64,000 bases of DNA from Hyphomicrobiales bacterium. Its GTDB lineage: Bacteria; Pseudomonadota; Alphaproteobacteria; Rhizobiales; Xanthobacteraceae. The first letter of the stretch is position 1. Each line of letters opens with the position of its first letter. Below are positions 1 through 8,943 of this stretch, piece after piece. The stretch covers positions 1 through 64,000 of the forward strand of contig JAFKKO010000116.1 in NCBI GenBank assembly GCA_017305455.1, read 5' to 3'. The translations under genes were made by a program, and so were the position numbers. Below the pieces are notes generated by a model. The model was not told the origin of the DNA and made no database searches. It saw only the letters and a program-made list of their open reading frames with translations.

Positions 1-1
1 C

Positions 2-2005
2 ATGCGCATGCGCTGGCTGCGCCACAAGATGCGCAAGATCGCCGCGCACAACGAAGCGCTGATCGACCGCAACTGGGAATTGAAGGAAGCCGAGGAGCGC
101 GCCCGCAGCCTGTTCGAATCGCAGAGCGACCTGATCGTGCTGCGCGATTCGCAGGGCCGCATCACCTATGCCAACGAGGCGTTCTGCGCTTTCACCCGCA
201 AGTCGCGCGCCGAACTGTTCGGCTCCCCCTTCACGCTGGCGGTGATCGAGCAGGGCGATGCCGCGACCGAGGCGAACGGCACCCGCGTCCACGACCAGCG
301 CGTCGAGAGCGCGACGGGTCCGCGCTGGATCGCCTGGCGCGAAAGCCTGGTGCGTCCCGACGCGGACCGTCCCGCCGAACTGCAATGCGTCGGCCGCGAC
401 GTCACCGACCGCACCGAGACCGAGCGCGCGCTCGGCGACGCCCGCGATCACGCCAACGCCGCCAACCGCGCCAAGTCGCGCTTCCTGGCGATGGCCTCGC
501 ATGAAATCCGCACGCCGCTGAACGGCATCATCGGCATGAGCGGGCTGCTGCTCGACACGCCGTTGACGCCCGAGCAGGTGACCTACGCCAAGGCGGTGAA
601 GACCTCCGGCGAGTCGTTGCTGTCGCTGATCGAGGAACTGCTCGACTTCTCCAAGATCGAGGCCGGCAAGATCGATCTGGAGCAACGCGCCTTCGAGCTT
701 GCGCCGCTGATCGAGGAGATCACCGAACTGCTGGCGCCGCGCGCGCAGGCGCGCCGGATCGAGATCGCCTGCTATATCGACGAGCGGCTGCCGCGCGAGG
801 TGGTGGGCGACGCCGCAAGGCTGCGCCAGGTGCTGCTCAACCTCGCCGGCAACGCCATCAAGTTCACTTCGGTCGGCGGCGTCGCGCTGATCGTCGAGCC
901 GGGCATCTGGCCGGGCGAGATCAGCTTTCTGGTGCGCGACACCGGCATCGGCATCGCGCCCGAGGCGCAGGAACGCATCTTCCGCGAATTCGAGCAGGCC
1001 GACGAGCGTATCGCCAGGAATTACGGCGGCACCGGCCTCGGCCTGTCGATCAGCGAGCGTCTGGTGCGCCGGATGGGCGGCCGCATCGCCTTGCAGAGCG
1101 CGCCGGGCGAAGGCGCGACCTTCGAGGTCTCGATCCCGCTGAAATCCTCCGACACCGTCATGCCGGTGCTCGCCGCGCCGGACATGACCGGCAAGCCGGT
1201 GATGCTGGTGGCGCCGCAGACCATCGAAGCCTCGCTGGTGGCGCGGCGGCTGGAGCGCTGGGGCGCGCCGACCTGCACGGTCGCCGACCCGTCCGTGGCG
1301 CGCGTGCTGCTGCCGGAGCGCAACTGGCACGCGGTGATCATCGATCATGCGTTCGGCGCCGGCGAGGTGCAGGCGTTCGGCGAAGCCGCGCAGCATCATG
1401 CCGTGCATCGCATCGCGATGTTCACTCCGGCGGAGCGGCACGAGCTCGAACCCGCGGCGATGAACGCCTTCAACGGCTATCTGGTGAAACCCTTGCGCGC
1501 CGCCTCGCTCGCCGCGCGGCTGACCGCCGACACCGCGCCGCTGGTGCCGGATGTGGAAGACGACGGCAGCGCGAGCGCGGCGCCGGCCAGAGCCACGACG
1601 GGCCTGTCGATTCTGGTGGCCGAGGACAACGAGATCAACGCGCTGCTGATGCGCTCGCTGCTGACGCGACTCGGCCATCGCCCGGTGATCTCGGTCAACG
1701 GCCGCGAGGCGTTCGAATCATGGCTGGCGGCGGAAACCGCCGGCACGCCCTATGACGTCGTGCTGATGGACGTGCAGATGCCCGAGCTCGACGGCATCGA
1801 AGCGACCCGGCTGATCCGCGCCCGCGAGACCGAGCGCGGCCTGCCGCATACGAAGATTCTCGCGCTCACCGCCAACACGCTGGTGGAAGACCGCTATGCC
1901 TGCTTCGCGGCCGGCATGGACGGCTTCCTGATCAAGCCGCTCGATCGCGACAAGCTGATCGAAGCGCTCGACGGTCTGGTCCCCGCCTCCGGCGTCGCCG
2001 CCTGA
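2..2005 (+). CDS. PAS-containing hybrid sensor histidine kinase (5' partial)
   Basis: This protein autophosphorylates on His and relays phosphate to a C-terminal receiver. Visible in order: a basic/coiled start (about 1-35) that looks like the cytoplasmic exit of a missing membrane anchor, a PAS domain (about 33-140), a HisKA dimerisation domain with H-box SHEIRTPLNG (His about 167), and a HATPase domain with N-box LLNLAGNAIKF, G1 DTGIGIAP and G2 GGTGLGLSI. A receiver-like segment (about 395-510) has lost its acidic pair, while the last domain (about 535-660) has acidic residues AEDNE and the phospho-acceptor in LMDVQMP (Asp about 590). The reading frame probably continues left of the window, so the first ATG is unlikely to be the true start. 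The input signal and partner are unknown. It lies 109 bases upstream of olsB on the same strand. Confidence 0.9.
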   Translation: MRMRWLRHKMRKIAAHNEALIDRNWELKEAEERARSLFESQSDLIVLRDSQGRITYANEAFCAFTRKSRAELFGSPFTLAVIEQGDAATEANGTRVHDQRVESATGPRWIAWRESLVRPDADRPAELQCVGRDVTDRTETERALGDARDHANAANRAKSRFLAMASHEIRTPLNGIIGMSGLLLDTPLTPEQVTYAKAVKTSGESLLSLIEELLDFSKIEAGKIDLEQRAFELAPLIEEITELLAPRAQARRIEIACYIDERLPREVVGDAARLRQVLLNLAGNAIKFTSVGGVALIVEPGIWPGEISFLVRDTGIGIAPEAQERIFREFEQADERIARNYGGTGLGLSISERLVRRMGGRIALQSAPGEGATFEVSIPLKSSDTVMPVLAAPDMTGKPVMLVAPQTIEASLVARRLERWGAPTCTVADPSVARVLLPERNWHAVIIDHAFGAGEVQAFGEAAQHHAVHRIAMFTPAERHELEPAAMNAFNGYLVKPLRAASLAARLTADTAPLVPDVEDDGSASAAPARATTGLSILVAEDNEINALLMRSLLTRLGHRPVISVNGREAFESWLAAETAGTPYDVVLMDVQMPELDGIEATRLIRARETERGLPHTKILALTANTLVEDRYACFAAGMDGFLIKPLDRDKLIEALDGLVPASGVAA

Positions 2006-2114
2006 CAGATCACGCAGCTTCGCGCCGGGTGTCATAAAACCGTATGACGCCCGTGCTTAGTGAGACCCGGAAGCCGCTTCGATTCGTTTTGAAGACAGCG
2101 GCCGCAGGGGTGTC

Positions 2115-3047
2115 ATGCGCGGCGACGGACCATCCGGCTTCAAGCCGGGACGGATGCAGCAATGGCTGACGCCGCAGGCGCTGCGGCTGGCACCGGACAC
2201 GGGTTTGCCGTTCAGGCCGCGGCACCGGATCATCACGCCGGAGCTTTCGCTCGGCCGCATCGGCTCGCTGGAAGTGCGGCTTGCCGGCAAACCCTCCGAC
2301 ATCAAGCGCGCGCAGAAGCTGCGCTACAAGGTGTTCTATCGCGACGGCCACGCGATCGCCGATGCCGCGACGCTGCTGGCGCGCCGCGACAAGGACGGGT
2401 TCGACAAAGTCTGCGATCATCTTCTGGTGGTCGATCATGCGGCGAAGCCTTCGATGAGCGGCAAGCAGCCGGTGGTCGGCACCTATCGGCTGCTGCGGCA
2501 GGATATCGCCGAGGCGCATGGCGGCTTCTACAGCGAGAACGAATTCGATATCGCGGCGCTGACCGAGCGGCACGCGGGTCTGCGTTTTCTCGAACTCGGC
2601 CGCTCCTGCGTGCTGCCGCCCTATCGCACCAAGCGCACCATGGAGCTGCTCTGGCACGGCATCTGGAGCTATGTGCGGCGGCACCGCATGGATGTGATGA
2701 TCGGCTGCGCCAGCCTGCAAGGCACCGATCCGGACCGCCTCGCGCTGCAACTGTCGTTCCTGCATCACTTCGCCCGCGCGCCGCAGGCCTGGCGCGCCAA
2801 CGCCCACGCCTCGCGTTATGTCGAGATGAATCGCATGGCGAAGGACGCGATCGACGCCAAGGCGGCGCTGCGCGAGCTGCCGCCGCTGATCAAAGGGTAC
2901 TTACGGGTCGGCGCCTTCATCGGCGACGGCGCGGTGATCGACCAGCAGTTCGGCACCACCGATGTCCTGGTGGTGATGCCGGTGTCGGCGATCTCCGAAC
3001 GCTATATCGGGCATTTCGGCGCCGATGCCAGCCGCCACGCGGCGTAG
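2115..3047 (+). CDS. olsB: L-ornithine N-alpha-acyltransferase (OlsB-like GNAT)
   Basis: OlsB transfers a 3-hydroxyacyl group from acyl-ACP to ornithine, giving the lyso-lipid precursor of phosphorus-free ornithine lipids at the inner membrane. The 310-residue protein matches the family's usual size (about 300). It has the typical N-terminal block GRIGSLEVRLA, the motif LRYKVFY and the central FLELGRSCV followed by RTKRTMELLWHG. It is annotated in many genomes as a hemolysin-like GNAT protein. The partner acyltransferase OlsA is not seen in this window. The first ATG in frame that leaves the conserved block intact is used; a shorter start at 2154 (MQQW) is possible. The assignment to olsB rests on remembered family motifs. 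Confidence 0.8.
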   Translation: MRGDGPSGFKPGRMQQWLTPQALRLAPDTGLPFRPRHRIITPELSLGRIGSLEVRLAGKPSDIKRAQKLRYKVFYRDGHAIADAATLLARRDKDGFDKVCDHLLVVDHAAKPSMSGKQPVVGTYRLLRQDIAEAHGGFYSENEFDIAALTERHAGLRFLELGRSCVLPPYRTKRTMELLWHGIWSYVRRHRMDVMIGCASLQGTDPDRLALQLSFLHHFARAPQAWRANAHASRYVEMNRMAKDAIDAKAALRELPPLIKGYLRVGAFIGDGAVIDQQFGTTDVLVVMPVSAISERYIGHFGADASRHAA

Positions 3048-3068
3048 CTCTGTTGTCCCCGATTTAAA

Positions 3069-3211
3069 CCTCATGGTGAGGAGCGAAGCGAAGCCTCGCG
3101 TCTCGAACCATGAGGCGCGCCAACTTCACGACCTCATCCTTCGAGACGCCTCGCGATAGCAGGCCTAGCCTGCGTGAACTTGGCTACGATGCGAGGCTCC
3201 TCAGGATGAGG
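3069..3211. repeat. Palindromic intergenic repeat (CCTCATCC/GGATGAGG family)
   Basis: Two inverted modules lie side by side after olsB. The first runs from CCTCATGGTGAGGAG to GTCTCGAACCATGAGG (3069-3115); the second runs from CCTCATCCTTCGAGACGC to GCTCCTCAGGATGAGG (3132-3211). The same modules recur near 8.8, 14.4, 20.0, 24.2 and 26.4-26.8 kb. They sit between the convergent olsB and coaA genes and could fold into long hairpins in RNA from either strand. Confidence 0.85.
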
Positions 3212-3247
3212 GCACATCTTTCATGAGAGCTACATGGCGCATGAGGC

Positions 3248-4204
3248 CTACAGCCGCCGCAGCGACACCGTCTCCACCACATGGTCGCCGCTCTTCTTGA
3301 GGATCAGCGTGGCGCGCGGCCGTGTCGGCAGGATGTTCTCGCGCAGGTTGACCACGTTGGTGGTGTTCCAGATCGACAGCGCCTTCTTCACCGCGTCCTC
3401 GTCCGACAACGTGGCGTAGCGGTGGAAATAGGAGCGCGGATCGGCGAACGCGGTGCCGCGCAAGGTCAGGAAGCGCTGGACGTACCAGTCCTGCAGCACC
3501 ATCTCATCGGCATCGATATAGATCGAGAAGTCGAAAAAGTCGGAGACGAACGGCACCGCCTTGCCGTCGCCCGGCAGCCGCCCGGTCTGCAGCACGTTCA
3601 AGCCTTCGACGATCAGGATGTCGGGCTGGTGCACCTCGATCCACTGGTCGGGCACGATATCGTAGGTCAGATGCGAATAGACCGGCGCGCGCACATGCTC
3701 GCGTCCGGCCTTGACTTCGCTCAGGAACTGCAACACCGCGCGCAGATCGTAGCTTTCGGGAAAGCCTTTCTTCTGCATCAGGCCTTCGCGCTCGAGCACC
3801 GCGTTGGGATAGAGAAAGCCGTCGGTGGTGACGAGATCGACCCGCGGCCGCGGCGACCAGCGCGCCAGCAGCGCCTGCAGCACGCGCGCGGTGGTGGACT
3901 TGCCGACCGCGACCGAGCCGGCCACGCCGATGATGTAGGGCATCTTGCGATCGCGAATGCCGAGGAAGCGCCGCTGCAGCACGAACAGGCGCTGCGCCGC
4001 CGTGACATAGTCCGACAACAGCCGCGACAGCGGGAGGTAGATCTCCTCCACTTCGGTCATGTCGAGGCGATCGTGCATCGAGCGCATGCGGGACACTTCG
4101 TCCGGCGTCAGCGTCATCGGCGTGTCATCGCGCAGCTTCGCCCAGTCGGCGCGCGAGAACGTCCGGTACGGATCGTATTGGTTCTGGTCGGTTCTCATTT
4201 CCAT
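3248..4204 (-). CDS. coaA: Pantothenate kinase, type I
   Basis: CoaA phosphorylates pantothenate, the first and controlling step of coenzyme A synthesis. The 318-residue protein is the normal size for type I kinases. It carries the P-loop GSVAVGKS (about residues 95-102), the segment TTDGFLYPN and the block [14 protein letters not shown] typical of the PRK/CoaA fold. The start [13 protein letters not shown] is conserved-looking, although the ATG two codons later would also serve. It is the last gene of the minus-strand his cluster, 93 bases after hisE, so it may be cotranscribed. CoA feedback inhibition is expected from the family and cannot be read from the sequence. Confidence 0.95.
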   Translation of the reverse strand: MEMRTDQNQYDPYRTFSRADWAKLRDDTPMTLTPDEVSRMRSMHDRLDMTEVEEIYLPLSRLLSDYVTAAQRLFVLQRRFLGIRDRKMPYIIGVAGSVAVGKSTTARVLQALLARWSPRPRVDLVTTDGFLYPNAVLEREGLMQKKGFPESYDLRAVLQFLSEVKAGREHVRAPVYSHLTYDIVPDQWIEVHQPDILIVEGLNVLQTGRLPGDGKAVPFVSDFFDFSIYIDADEMVLQDWYVQRFLTLRGTAFADPRSYFHRYATLSDEDAVKKALSIWNTTNVVNLRENILPTRPRATLILKKSGDHVVETVSLRRL

Positions 4205-4297
4205 GAGCCCGCATCCTTCCTTTGGCCCGTCCGGAACAGCATGCGGAAACTCCGCCTGCCGACGCCCGACTGCAACGGCGCCATACGCCTTACAAAC

Positions 4298-4621
4298 TCA
4301 GTCGCGCTTGCGCGCGGCCTTCTCCTCCAGCCCCGACATCACGGTGCGACGCTCCAGCGCCTCCTCGACATCGGCCAGCGCGACGCCGCGCGACTTCAGC
4401 AACACCAGAAGGTGAAACAGCAGATCGGCGCTTTCGGCGATCAGATGGTCGCGATCGTTCTCGACCGCCGCGATCACGGTCTCGACCGCCTCTTCCCCGA
4501 ACTTCTTGGCGCAATGCTCGGTGCCCTTGTCGAGCAGCTTGCGCGTGTAGGAGGCCTCGCCGCCGGACGCGGCACGGGCTTCGACAATCGACACCAGGTC
4601 GTGGATGGTGAAACGGCTCAT
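4298..4621 (-). CDS. hisE: Phosphoribosyl-ATP pyrophosphatase
   Basis: HisE hydrolyses phosphoribosyl-ATP to phosphoribosyl-AMP in histidine synthesis step two. The 107-residue all-alpha protein shows the MazG-like motif KFGEEAVE followed by [13 protein letters not shown], where the acidic residues bind Mg. I chose the ATG giving MSRFTIHDL; an in-frame ATG three codons upstream would add MPA. The neighbours hisF, hisA and hisH lie upstream in the same direction. The fused or separate HisI cyclohydrolase is not in this window, so the pathway is split across loci. Confidence 0.95.
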   Translation of the reverse strand: MSRFTIHDLVSIVEARAASGGEASYTRKLLDKGTEHCAKKFGEEAVETVIAAVENDRDHLIAESADLLFHLLVLLKSRGVALADVEEALERRTVMSGLEEKAARKRD

Positions 4622-4672
4622 GGCGGGCAATCTATCATCGGGGATAAGAGGGCGGTGACAAAATCGTCACGA

Positions 4673-5446
4673 TCACGGATCGAGACGCATCGGCAGGCCG
4701 GCGCGGTGCATGTGCTCCTTGGCCTGGCGCACGGAAAATTCCCCGAAATGGAAGATCGAGGCCGCCAGCACCGCCGTGGCATGACCTTCCCGGATACCGG
4801 CGACCAGATGGTCGAGATTGCCGACGCCGCCCGAGGCGATCACCGGCACGTGGATGCTGTCGGCGATGGCGCGGGTCAGCGGAATGTCGAAGCCCTGCCT
4901 TGTGCCGTCGCGGTCCATCGAGGTCAGCAAAATCTCGCCGGCGCCGAGCGCCACCACTTCCTGGGCGTATTCGATGGCGTCGATGCCGGTTTCCTTGCGC
5001 CCGCCATGGGTGAAGATCTCCCAGCGGTCGCCGCCTGAGCGCTTGACCCGCTTGGCGTCGATCGCGACCACGATGCACTGGTTGCCGAATTTCTCCGCCG
5101 CCTCGCGCACGAACTCGCGCCGGTTCACCGCCGCCGAATTGATCGACACCTTGTCGGCGCCGTAGTTCAAGAGCGTGCGGATGTCGGAGACCTCGCGCAC
5201 GCCGCCGCCGACCGTCAGCGGCATGAAGCAGGCTTCCGCCGTACGCCGCACCACGTCGAGAATGGTGCCACGGTTCTCGTGCGTCGCGGTGATGTCGAGA
5301 AAGCACAACTCGTCCGCGCCCGCGGCGTCATAGGCGATCGCCGCCTCCACCGGATCGCCGGCGTCGCGCAGATCGACGAAATTGACGCCCTTGACCACGC
5401 GGCCGTCCTTGACGTCGAGACAGGGAATGACGCGAACCTTGAACAT
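4673..5446 (-). CDS. hisF: Imidazole glycerol phosphate synthase, cyclase subunit
   Basis: HisF is the cyclase half of the heterodimer that turns PRFAR plus ammonia (from HisH) into imidazole glycerol phosphate and AICAR. The 257-residue (beta/alpha)8 barrel begins [19 protein letters not shown], with the catalytic Asp in CLDVKDG; the second catalytic Asp is in DRDGT. Phosphate-binding glycine turns such as ASGGVGN are present. Its ATG overlaps the TGA of hisA by one base (TGATG), which suggests translational coupling. Confidence 0.97.
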   Translation of the reverse strand: MFKVRVIPCLDVKDGRVVKGVNFVDLRDAGDPVEAAIAYDAAGADELCFLDITATHENRGTILDVVRRTAEACFMPLTVGGGVREVSDIRTLLNYGADKVSINSAAVNRREFVREAAEKFGNQCIVVAIDAKRVKRSGGDRWEIFTHGGRKETGIDAIEYAQEVVALGAGEILLTSMDRDGTRQGFDIPLTRAIADSIHVPVIASGGVGNLDHLVAGIREGHATAVLAASIFHFGEFSVRQAKEHMHRAGLPMRLDP

Positions 5447-6186
5447 CAGCCTGCCGTCCGTGCCGCTTTGATCAGTGCCAGCGCCTCGCCCGGATCGATG
5501 CGGCCGTCATAGAGCGCGCGGCCGGAGATCGCCCCTTCGAGACGCTTCGCGCGTGGCGCGAGCATCGCCTTCACATCGTCGATCGAAGCCAGACCGCCCG
5601 AGGCGATCACCGGGATCGAGATAGCATCGGCCAGCGCGATGGTGGCGTCGAGATTGAGGCCCTTGAGCAGGCCGTCGCGGGCGATGTCGGTGAAGATGAT
5701 AGCGGCGACGCCGGCATCCTCGAAACGCTTGGCGATATCGAGCGCGGTGACGGTCGAGGTCTCGGCCCAGCCTTCGACCGCAACCTTGCCGTCGCGCGCG
5801 TCGAGGCCGACCGCGACGCGACCGGGATATTTTTTCGCTGCCTCTTTGACGAACGCCGGATCGCGCACCGCGGCGGTGCCGATGATGACGCGGGTGATGC
5901 CCTTGCCGAGCCAGGCTTCCAGCGTGGCCATATCGCGGATGCCGCCGCCGAGCTGCACCGGCATGGTGACGGTCTTGAGCATCGCTTCCACCGCCTGCGC
6001 ATTGACCGGCTTGCCGGCAAACGCGCCGTCGAGATCGACCACATGCAGATAGGTGAAGCCCTGATCCTGGAAGCTGCGGGCCTGCGCGGCGGGATCGAGA
6101 TTGAACACGGTGGCGCGCGCCATGTCGCCCTGCTCGAGGCGGACGCACTGGCCGTTCTTCAGATCGATGGCGGGAAAGAGAATCAC
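5446..6186 (-). CDS. hisA: ProFAR isomerase
   Basis: HisA isomerises the aminoaldose ProFAR to the aminoketose PRFAR. The 246-residue barrel starts [17 protein letters not shown] with the catalytic Asp in AIDLKNG, and has the HisA-typical VQLGGGIRD and DIARDG segments. The start is a GTG whose last two bases lie in the TGA of hisH (GTGA overlap). This start gives the usual length for the family; reading further upstream would run through the whole of hisH in another frame. Confidence 0.95.
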   Translation of the reverse strand: MILFPAIDLKNGQCVRLEQGDMARATVFNLDPAAQARSFQDQGFTYLHVVDLDGAFAGKPVNAQAVEAMLKTVTMPVQLGGGIRDMATLEAWLGKGITRVIIGTAAVRDPAFVKEAAKKYPGRVAVGLDARDGKVAVEGWAETSTVTALDIAKRFEDAGVAAIIFTDIARDGLLKGLNLDATIALADAISIPVIASGGLASIDDVKAMLAPRAKRLEGAISGRALYDGRIDPGEALALIKAARTAG

Positions 6187-6833
6187 GGTTTCCACCTGAG
6201 AAAATTGGCGATCAGCGCCAGCCCGAAACGCTGGCTCTTCTCGGGATGAAACTGGGTGCCGATCGCGGTGTCCTTCGCGACGATGGCGGTCAGCGGTCCG
6301 CCGTAATCGGCGCGCGCCACCACGTCGTTTTCGTTGGCGGCGTTGAGATGATAGGAGTGCACGAAATAAGCGTGCCGGCCGTTCTCGCCAAGCGGCAGGC
6401 CGGCCAGCACCGCGTGCTCGCGCACGAGATCGAGCGTGTTCCAGCCCATATGCGGAATCTTCAGGCTCTCGTCGCGCGGCACGATCTTCTCGACATCGCC
6501 GGCGATCCAGCCGAGTCCGGGCGTGGTCACGTATTCCTTGCCCTGCGTCGCCATCAGCTGCATGCCGACGCAGATGCCGAAGAACGGCCGCGCCTTGTCC
6601 CGCACCGCCTGCGTCATCGCCTCGACCATGCCGTCCAGCGCGTCGAGGCCCTTGCGGCAATCGGCGAACGCGCCGACGCCGGGCAGCACGATGCGGTCGG
6701 CGCGATAGACGATCTCCGGATCGCGCGTCACCGTGATGGTCTGCGGCTGCTCCAGCGCACGCGCGGCGCGCTCGAAGGCTTTCGCCGCCGAGTGCAGATT
6801 GCCCGAGCCGTAATCGATGATGGCAACGCTCAC
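6183..6833 (-). CDS. hisH: Imidazole glycerol phosphate synthase, glutaminase subunit
   Basis: HisH is the class I glutamine amidotransferase that feeds ammonia to HisF. The 216-residue protein has [17 protein letters not shown] at its start, the nucleophile region [11 protein letters not shown] (Cys in GICVG) and the His/Glu pair in [10 protein letters not shown]. The start is a GTG that overlaps the TGA of the upstream DUF2628 gene (GTGA). It is one of four genes in this cluster linked by such overlaps, so expression is probably coupled. Confidence 0.96.
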   Translation of the reverse strand: MSVAIIDYGSGNLHSAAKAFERAARALEQPQTITVTRDPEIVYRADRIVLPGVGAFADCRKGLDALDGMVEAMTQAVRDKARPFFGICVGMQLMATQGKEYVTTPGLGWIAGDVEKIVPRDESLKIPHMGWNTLDLVREHAVLAGLPLGENGRHAYFVHSYHLNAANENDVVARADYGGPLTAIVAKDTAIGTQFHPEKSQRFGLALIANFLRWKP

Positions 6834-7324
6834 CGCAACGCTCCCGGCGCGGGGAAGAATCCGGCGGCGTCATCCGCCAGCGAGGAATGCGGCAGCGGAT
6901 GCAGCGCCGAATTGTTACGCGCAGGCGCCGGCGCATGCACCGCGCCGTCCCAGCGCGCGAAGAACTTGCGCTCGGCCTCTTCCTCGTCGTCGGCGACCAC
7001 GAGACCAACCTGCCGCCATTTGCGGCGCGACAGCGTCCAGCGCCGCAACGACGACGCCTCGAAGCCCATGAACAGCGCCACCACCGCCATCGCCCACATC
7101 CTGGTCGAGGCGCCGGCGCCCACCATCCACAGCGCGCCTTCGAGCGCCGCCGAGATCACGAGATAGCCGAGCAGCGCCAGCCACAGCCGGTGCCAGATCA
7201 GCCACAGCAGGCCGGCAACGAACGCCCAGACATGAAACCCGTCGCGGACGAACACGATCTTGTCCGGCGAAGTGCGGACATCGACGCCATAGCTTGCCGG
7301 CGCATGCACTGTGTAGACCGCCAT
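6830..7324 (-). CDS. DUF2628 membrane protein inside the his cluster
   Basis: A 164-residue protein of unknown function. The N-terminus (about 1-28) is polar and followed by two or three hydrophobic segments (about 29-45, 47-65 and 70-90), then a basic stretch [14 protein letters not shown] and a region containing [10 protein letters not shown]. This pattern matches the DUF2628 family from memory. Its TGA overlaps the GTG start of hisH, so it is very likely cotranslated with histidine enzymes, yet nothing in it looks enzymatic. The start MAVYTVHAP is chosen over an upstream ATG because it fits the family start and leaves the hairpin at 7351-7376 outside the gene. Confidence 0.75.
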   Translation of the reverse strand: MAVYTVHAPASYGVDVRTSPDKIVFVRDGFHVWAFVAGLLWLIWHRLWLALLGYLVISAALEGALWMVGAGASTRMWAMAVVALFMGFEASSLRRWTLSRRKWRQVGLVVADDEEEAERKFFARWDGAVHAPAPARNNSALHPLPHSSLADDAAGFFPAPGALR

Positions 7325-7350
7325 GGTGTGTTCTCCGCAAAATGCGGCGC

Positions 7351-7376
7351 GGCCTTTGCGGATCGACCGCAAGGCC
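7351..7376 (-). other. Hairpin between hisB and the DUF2628 gene
   Basis: An inverted repeat GGCC-T-TTGCGG / CCGCAA-GGCC with a five-base loop and one bulged T sits in the 60-base gap after hisB. No run of T follows it on the minus strand, so it is not a standard terminator. It could slow polymerase or protect the mRNA end between hisB and the rest of the cluster. Function is inference only. Confidence 0.4.
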
Positions 7377-7384
7377 CTGCCGTT

Positions 7385-7978
7385 TCAGCCGCCGAGCTGG
7401 CCCTTGGTCGAGGGCACCTCGCCCCGGGCCGACGGATCGATCGCGACGGCGGCGCGCAGCGCCCGCGCCAGACCCTTGAAGCAGGATTCGGCGATATGGT
7501 GGCTGTTCTCGCCATACAGCGTCTCGACATGCAGCGTGATGCCGGCATTGATGGCGAAAGCGTTGAACCACTCGCGCACCAGCTCGGTGTCGAACGCGCC
7601 GACCTTGTCGCGCGGGAAATCGACCTTGAACACCAGCACCGGACGGCCGGAAATGTCGATGACGACGCGCGACAGCGTCTCGTCCATCGGCATGTGCACG
7701 CCGGCATAGCGGGTGATGCCGCGCATGTCGCCGAGCGCCTGCTTCACCGCCTGGCCGAGCGCGATGCCGACATCCTCGGTGGTGTGGTGATGATCGACAT
7801 GCAAATCGCCGTCGGCCTTCACCGTGATATCGATGCGCGAATGCCGGGCCAGAAGATCAAGCATGTGGTCGAAGAAACCGATCCCGGTCGCGACATCGGA
7901 CGCACCGGTGCCGTCGAGATTGACCGACACCGCGATGTCGGTTTCCTTGGTCTTGCGCTTGATCGTCGCCGTGCGCAT
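7385..7978 (-). CDS. hisB: Imidazoleglycerol-phosphate dehydratase
   Basis: HisB dehydrates imidazole glycerol phosphate to imidazole acetol phosphate. The 197-residue protein is the monofunctional form without the phosphatase domain found in enterobacteria. Metal-binding motifs are clear: [25 protein letters not shown] and [20 protein letters not shown]. The start [13 protein letters not shown] is chosen because residues further upstream are not HisB-like. It is the first gene of the minus-strand his group and shares a 236-base upstream region with the divergent hslV. Confidence 0.96.
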   Translation of the reverse strand: MRTATIKRKTKETDIAVSVNLDGTGASDVATGIGFFDHMLDLLARHSRIDITVKADGDLHVDHHHTTEDVGIALGQAVKQALGDMRGITRYAGVHMPMDETLSRVVIDISGRPVLVFKVDFPRDKVGAFDTELVREWFNAFAINAGITLHVETLYGENSHHIAESCFKGLARALRAAVAIDPSARGEVPSTKGQLGG

Positions 7979-8214
7979 CAAAACTCGCTCCGCAGCTCGC
8001 GCGTCGTCCCGAAACCGCGGCGGTTCGCCGCTGGAAAGACGCGCCAAAGAATGTCCGGCCGCCTTTTAACAGGCCGGTGACGCCTTCGCTACTGCGGGAG
8101 AGGCCCGATTCGGCCGATCCTGCGTCTATGGTGACCAGAATCGGCGGCAAAACCGCCGCAATTTGCATCCCCGCCCACCAATCCCTAAATCAGGCGGCAT
8201 CAAGGGGTATCTCC

Positions 8215-8769
8215 ATGCAAGCTTCACAGCCAGAGATCTGGCACGGCACCACCATTCTCACCGTCCGCAAGGGCGGCAAGGTGGTGATCGGCGGCGACGG
8301 CCAGGTCTCGATCGGCCAGACCGTGATCAAGTCCAACGCCCGCAAGGTCCGCAAGCTCGGCAAGGGCGACGTGATCGGCGGTTTCGCCGGCGCCACCGCC
8401 GACGCCTTCACGCTGTTCGAGCGGCTGGAGGCCAAACTCGAACAGTATCCGGGGCAACTTACCCGCGCCTGCGTCGAGCTCGCCAAGGACTGGCGCACCG
8501 ACCGCTATCTGCGGCGGCTGGAGGCGATGATGATCGTCGCCGACAAGGACGTCTCGCTGGTGCTGACCGGCACCGGCGACGTGCTGGAGCCCGAAGCCGG
8601 CGTGATGGCGATCGGCTCCGGCGGCAATTACGCGCTGGCGGCGGCGCGGGCGCTGGCCGATTCGGGACACGACGCCGAGACCATCGTGCGGCGCTCGCTC
8701 GACATCGCCGCCGACATTTGCGTCTACACCAACCGCAACCTGACGCTGGAGATGCTGGCGACGGGCTAA
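8215..8769 (+). CDS. hslV: ATP-dependent protease peptidase subunit HslV
   Basis: HslV is the proteasome-like dodecameric peptidase that degrades unfolded proteins together with HslU. The 184-residue protein has a short propeptide before [16 protein letters not shown], where the first Thr of the TT pair would become the N-terminal nucleophile. GDGQVSIGQ and [14 protein letters not shown] are family hallmarks. An ATG is taken at 8215; longer readings are rejected because they add residues that HslV proteins do not have. hslU follows on the same strand after 174 bases occupied by a repeat. Heat-shock control is expected, but no convincing RpoH promoter was found. Confidence 0.97.
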   Translation: MQASQPEIWHGTTILTVRKGGKVVIGGDGQVSIGQTVIKSNARKVRKLGKGDVIGGFAGATADAFTLFERLEAKLEQYPGQLTRACVELAKDWRTDRYLRRLEAMMIVADKDVSLVLTGTGDVLEPEAGVMAIGSGGNYALAAARALADSGHDAETIVRRSLDIAADICVYTNRNLTLEMLATG

Positions 8770-8777
8770 ATCCGCAG

Positions 8778-8923
8778 CCTCATGGTTCGAGACGGCGCCA
8801 TAGCGCGTCGGAAAACGTGCGTAAACGCGCTGAGGACGCCTCCTCACCATGAGGAGTGAACTCTCAGCGAGAGATAACCCTCTTCCTGAGGAAGCCGCGA
8901 AGCGGCTGTCTCGAAGGATGAGG
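8778..8923. repeat. Palindromic repeat between hslV and hslU
   Basis: A copy of the CCTCATGG...CCATGAGG module (8778-8855) is followed by a second inverted block from CTTCCTGAGGAAG to GTCTCGAAGGATGAGG (to 8923). It fills almost the whole gap between hslV and hslU, genes that are usually adjacent. The sequence continues only 20 bases upstream of the hslU start codon. Confidence 0.8.
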
Positions 8924-8943
8924 CCAGGAAAGACCGAATATCA

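Noticed and set aside
4673-5306. Second long reading frame overlapping hisF in another phase
   Set aside because: High GC content gives many long shadow frames; this one is Arg/Gly/Pro-rich and lacks any family motif, while hisF is clear.
8061-8214. Heat-shock (RpoH) promoter before hslV
   Set aside because: CCCTAAAT near 8180 loosely matches the -10 box, but no acceptable CTTG -35 box is found at the right spacing.
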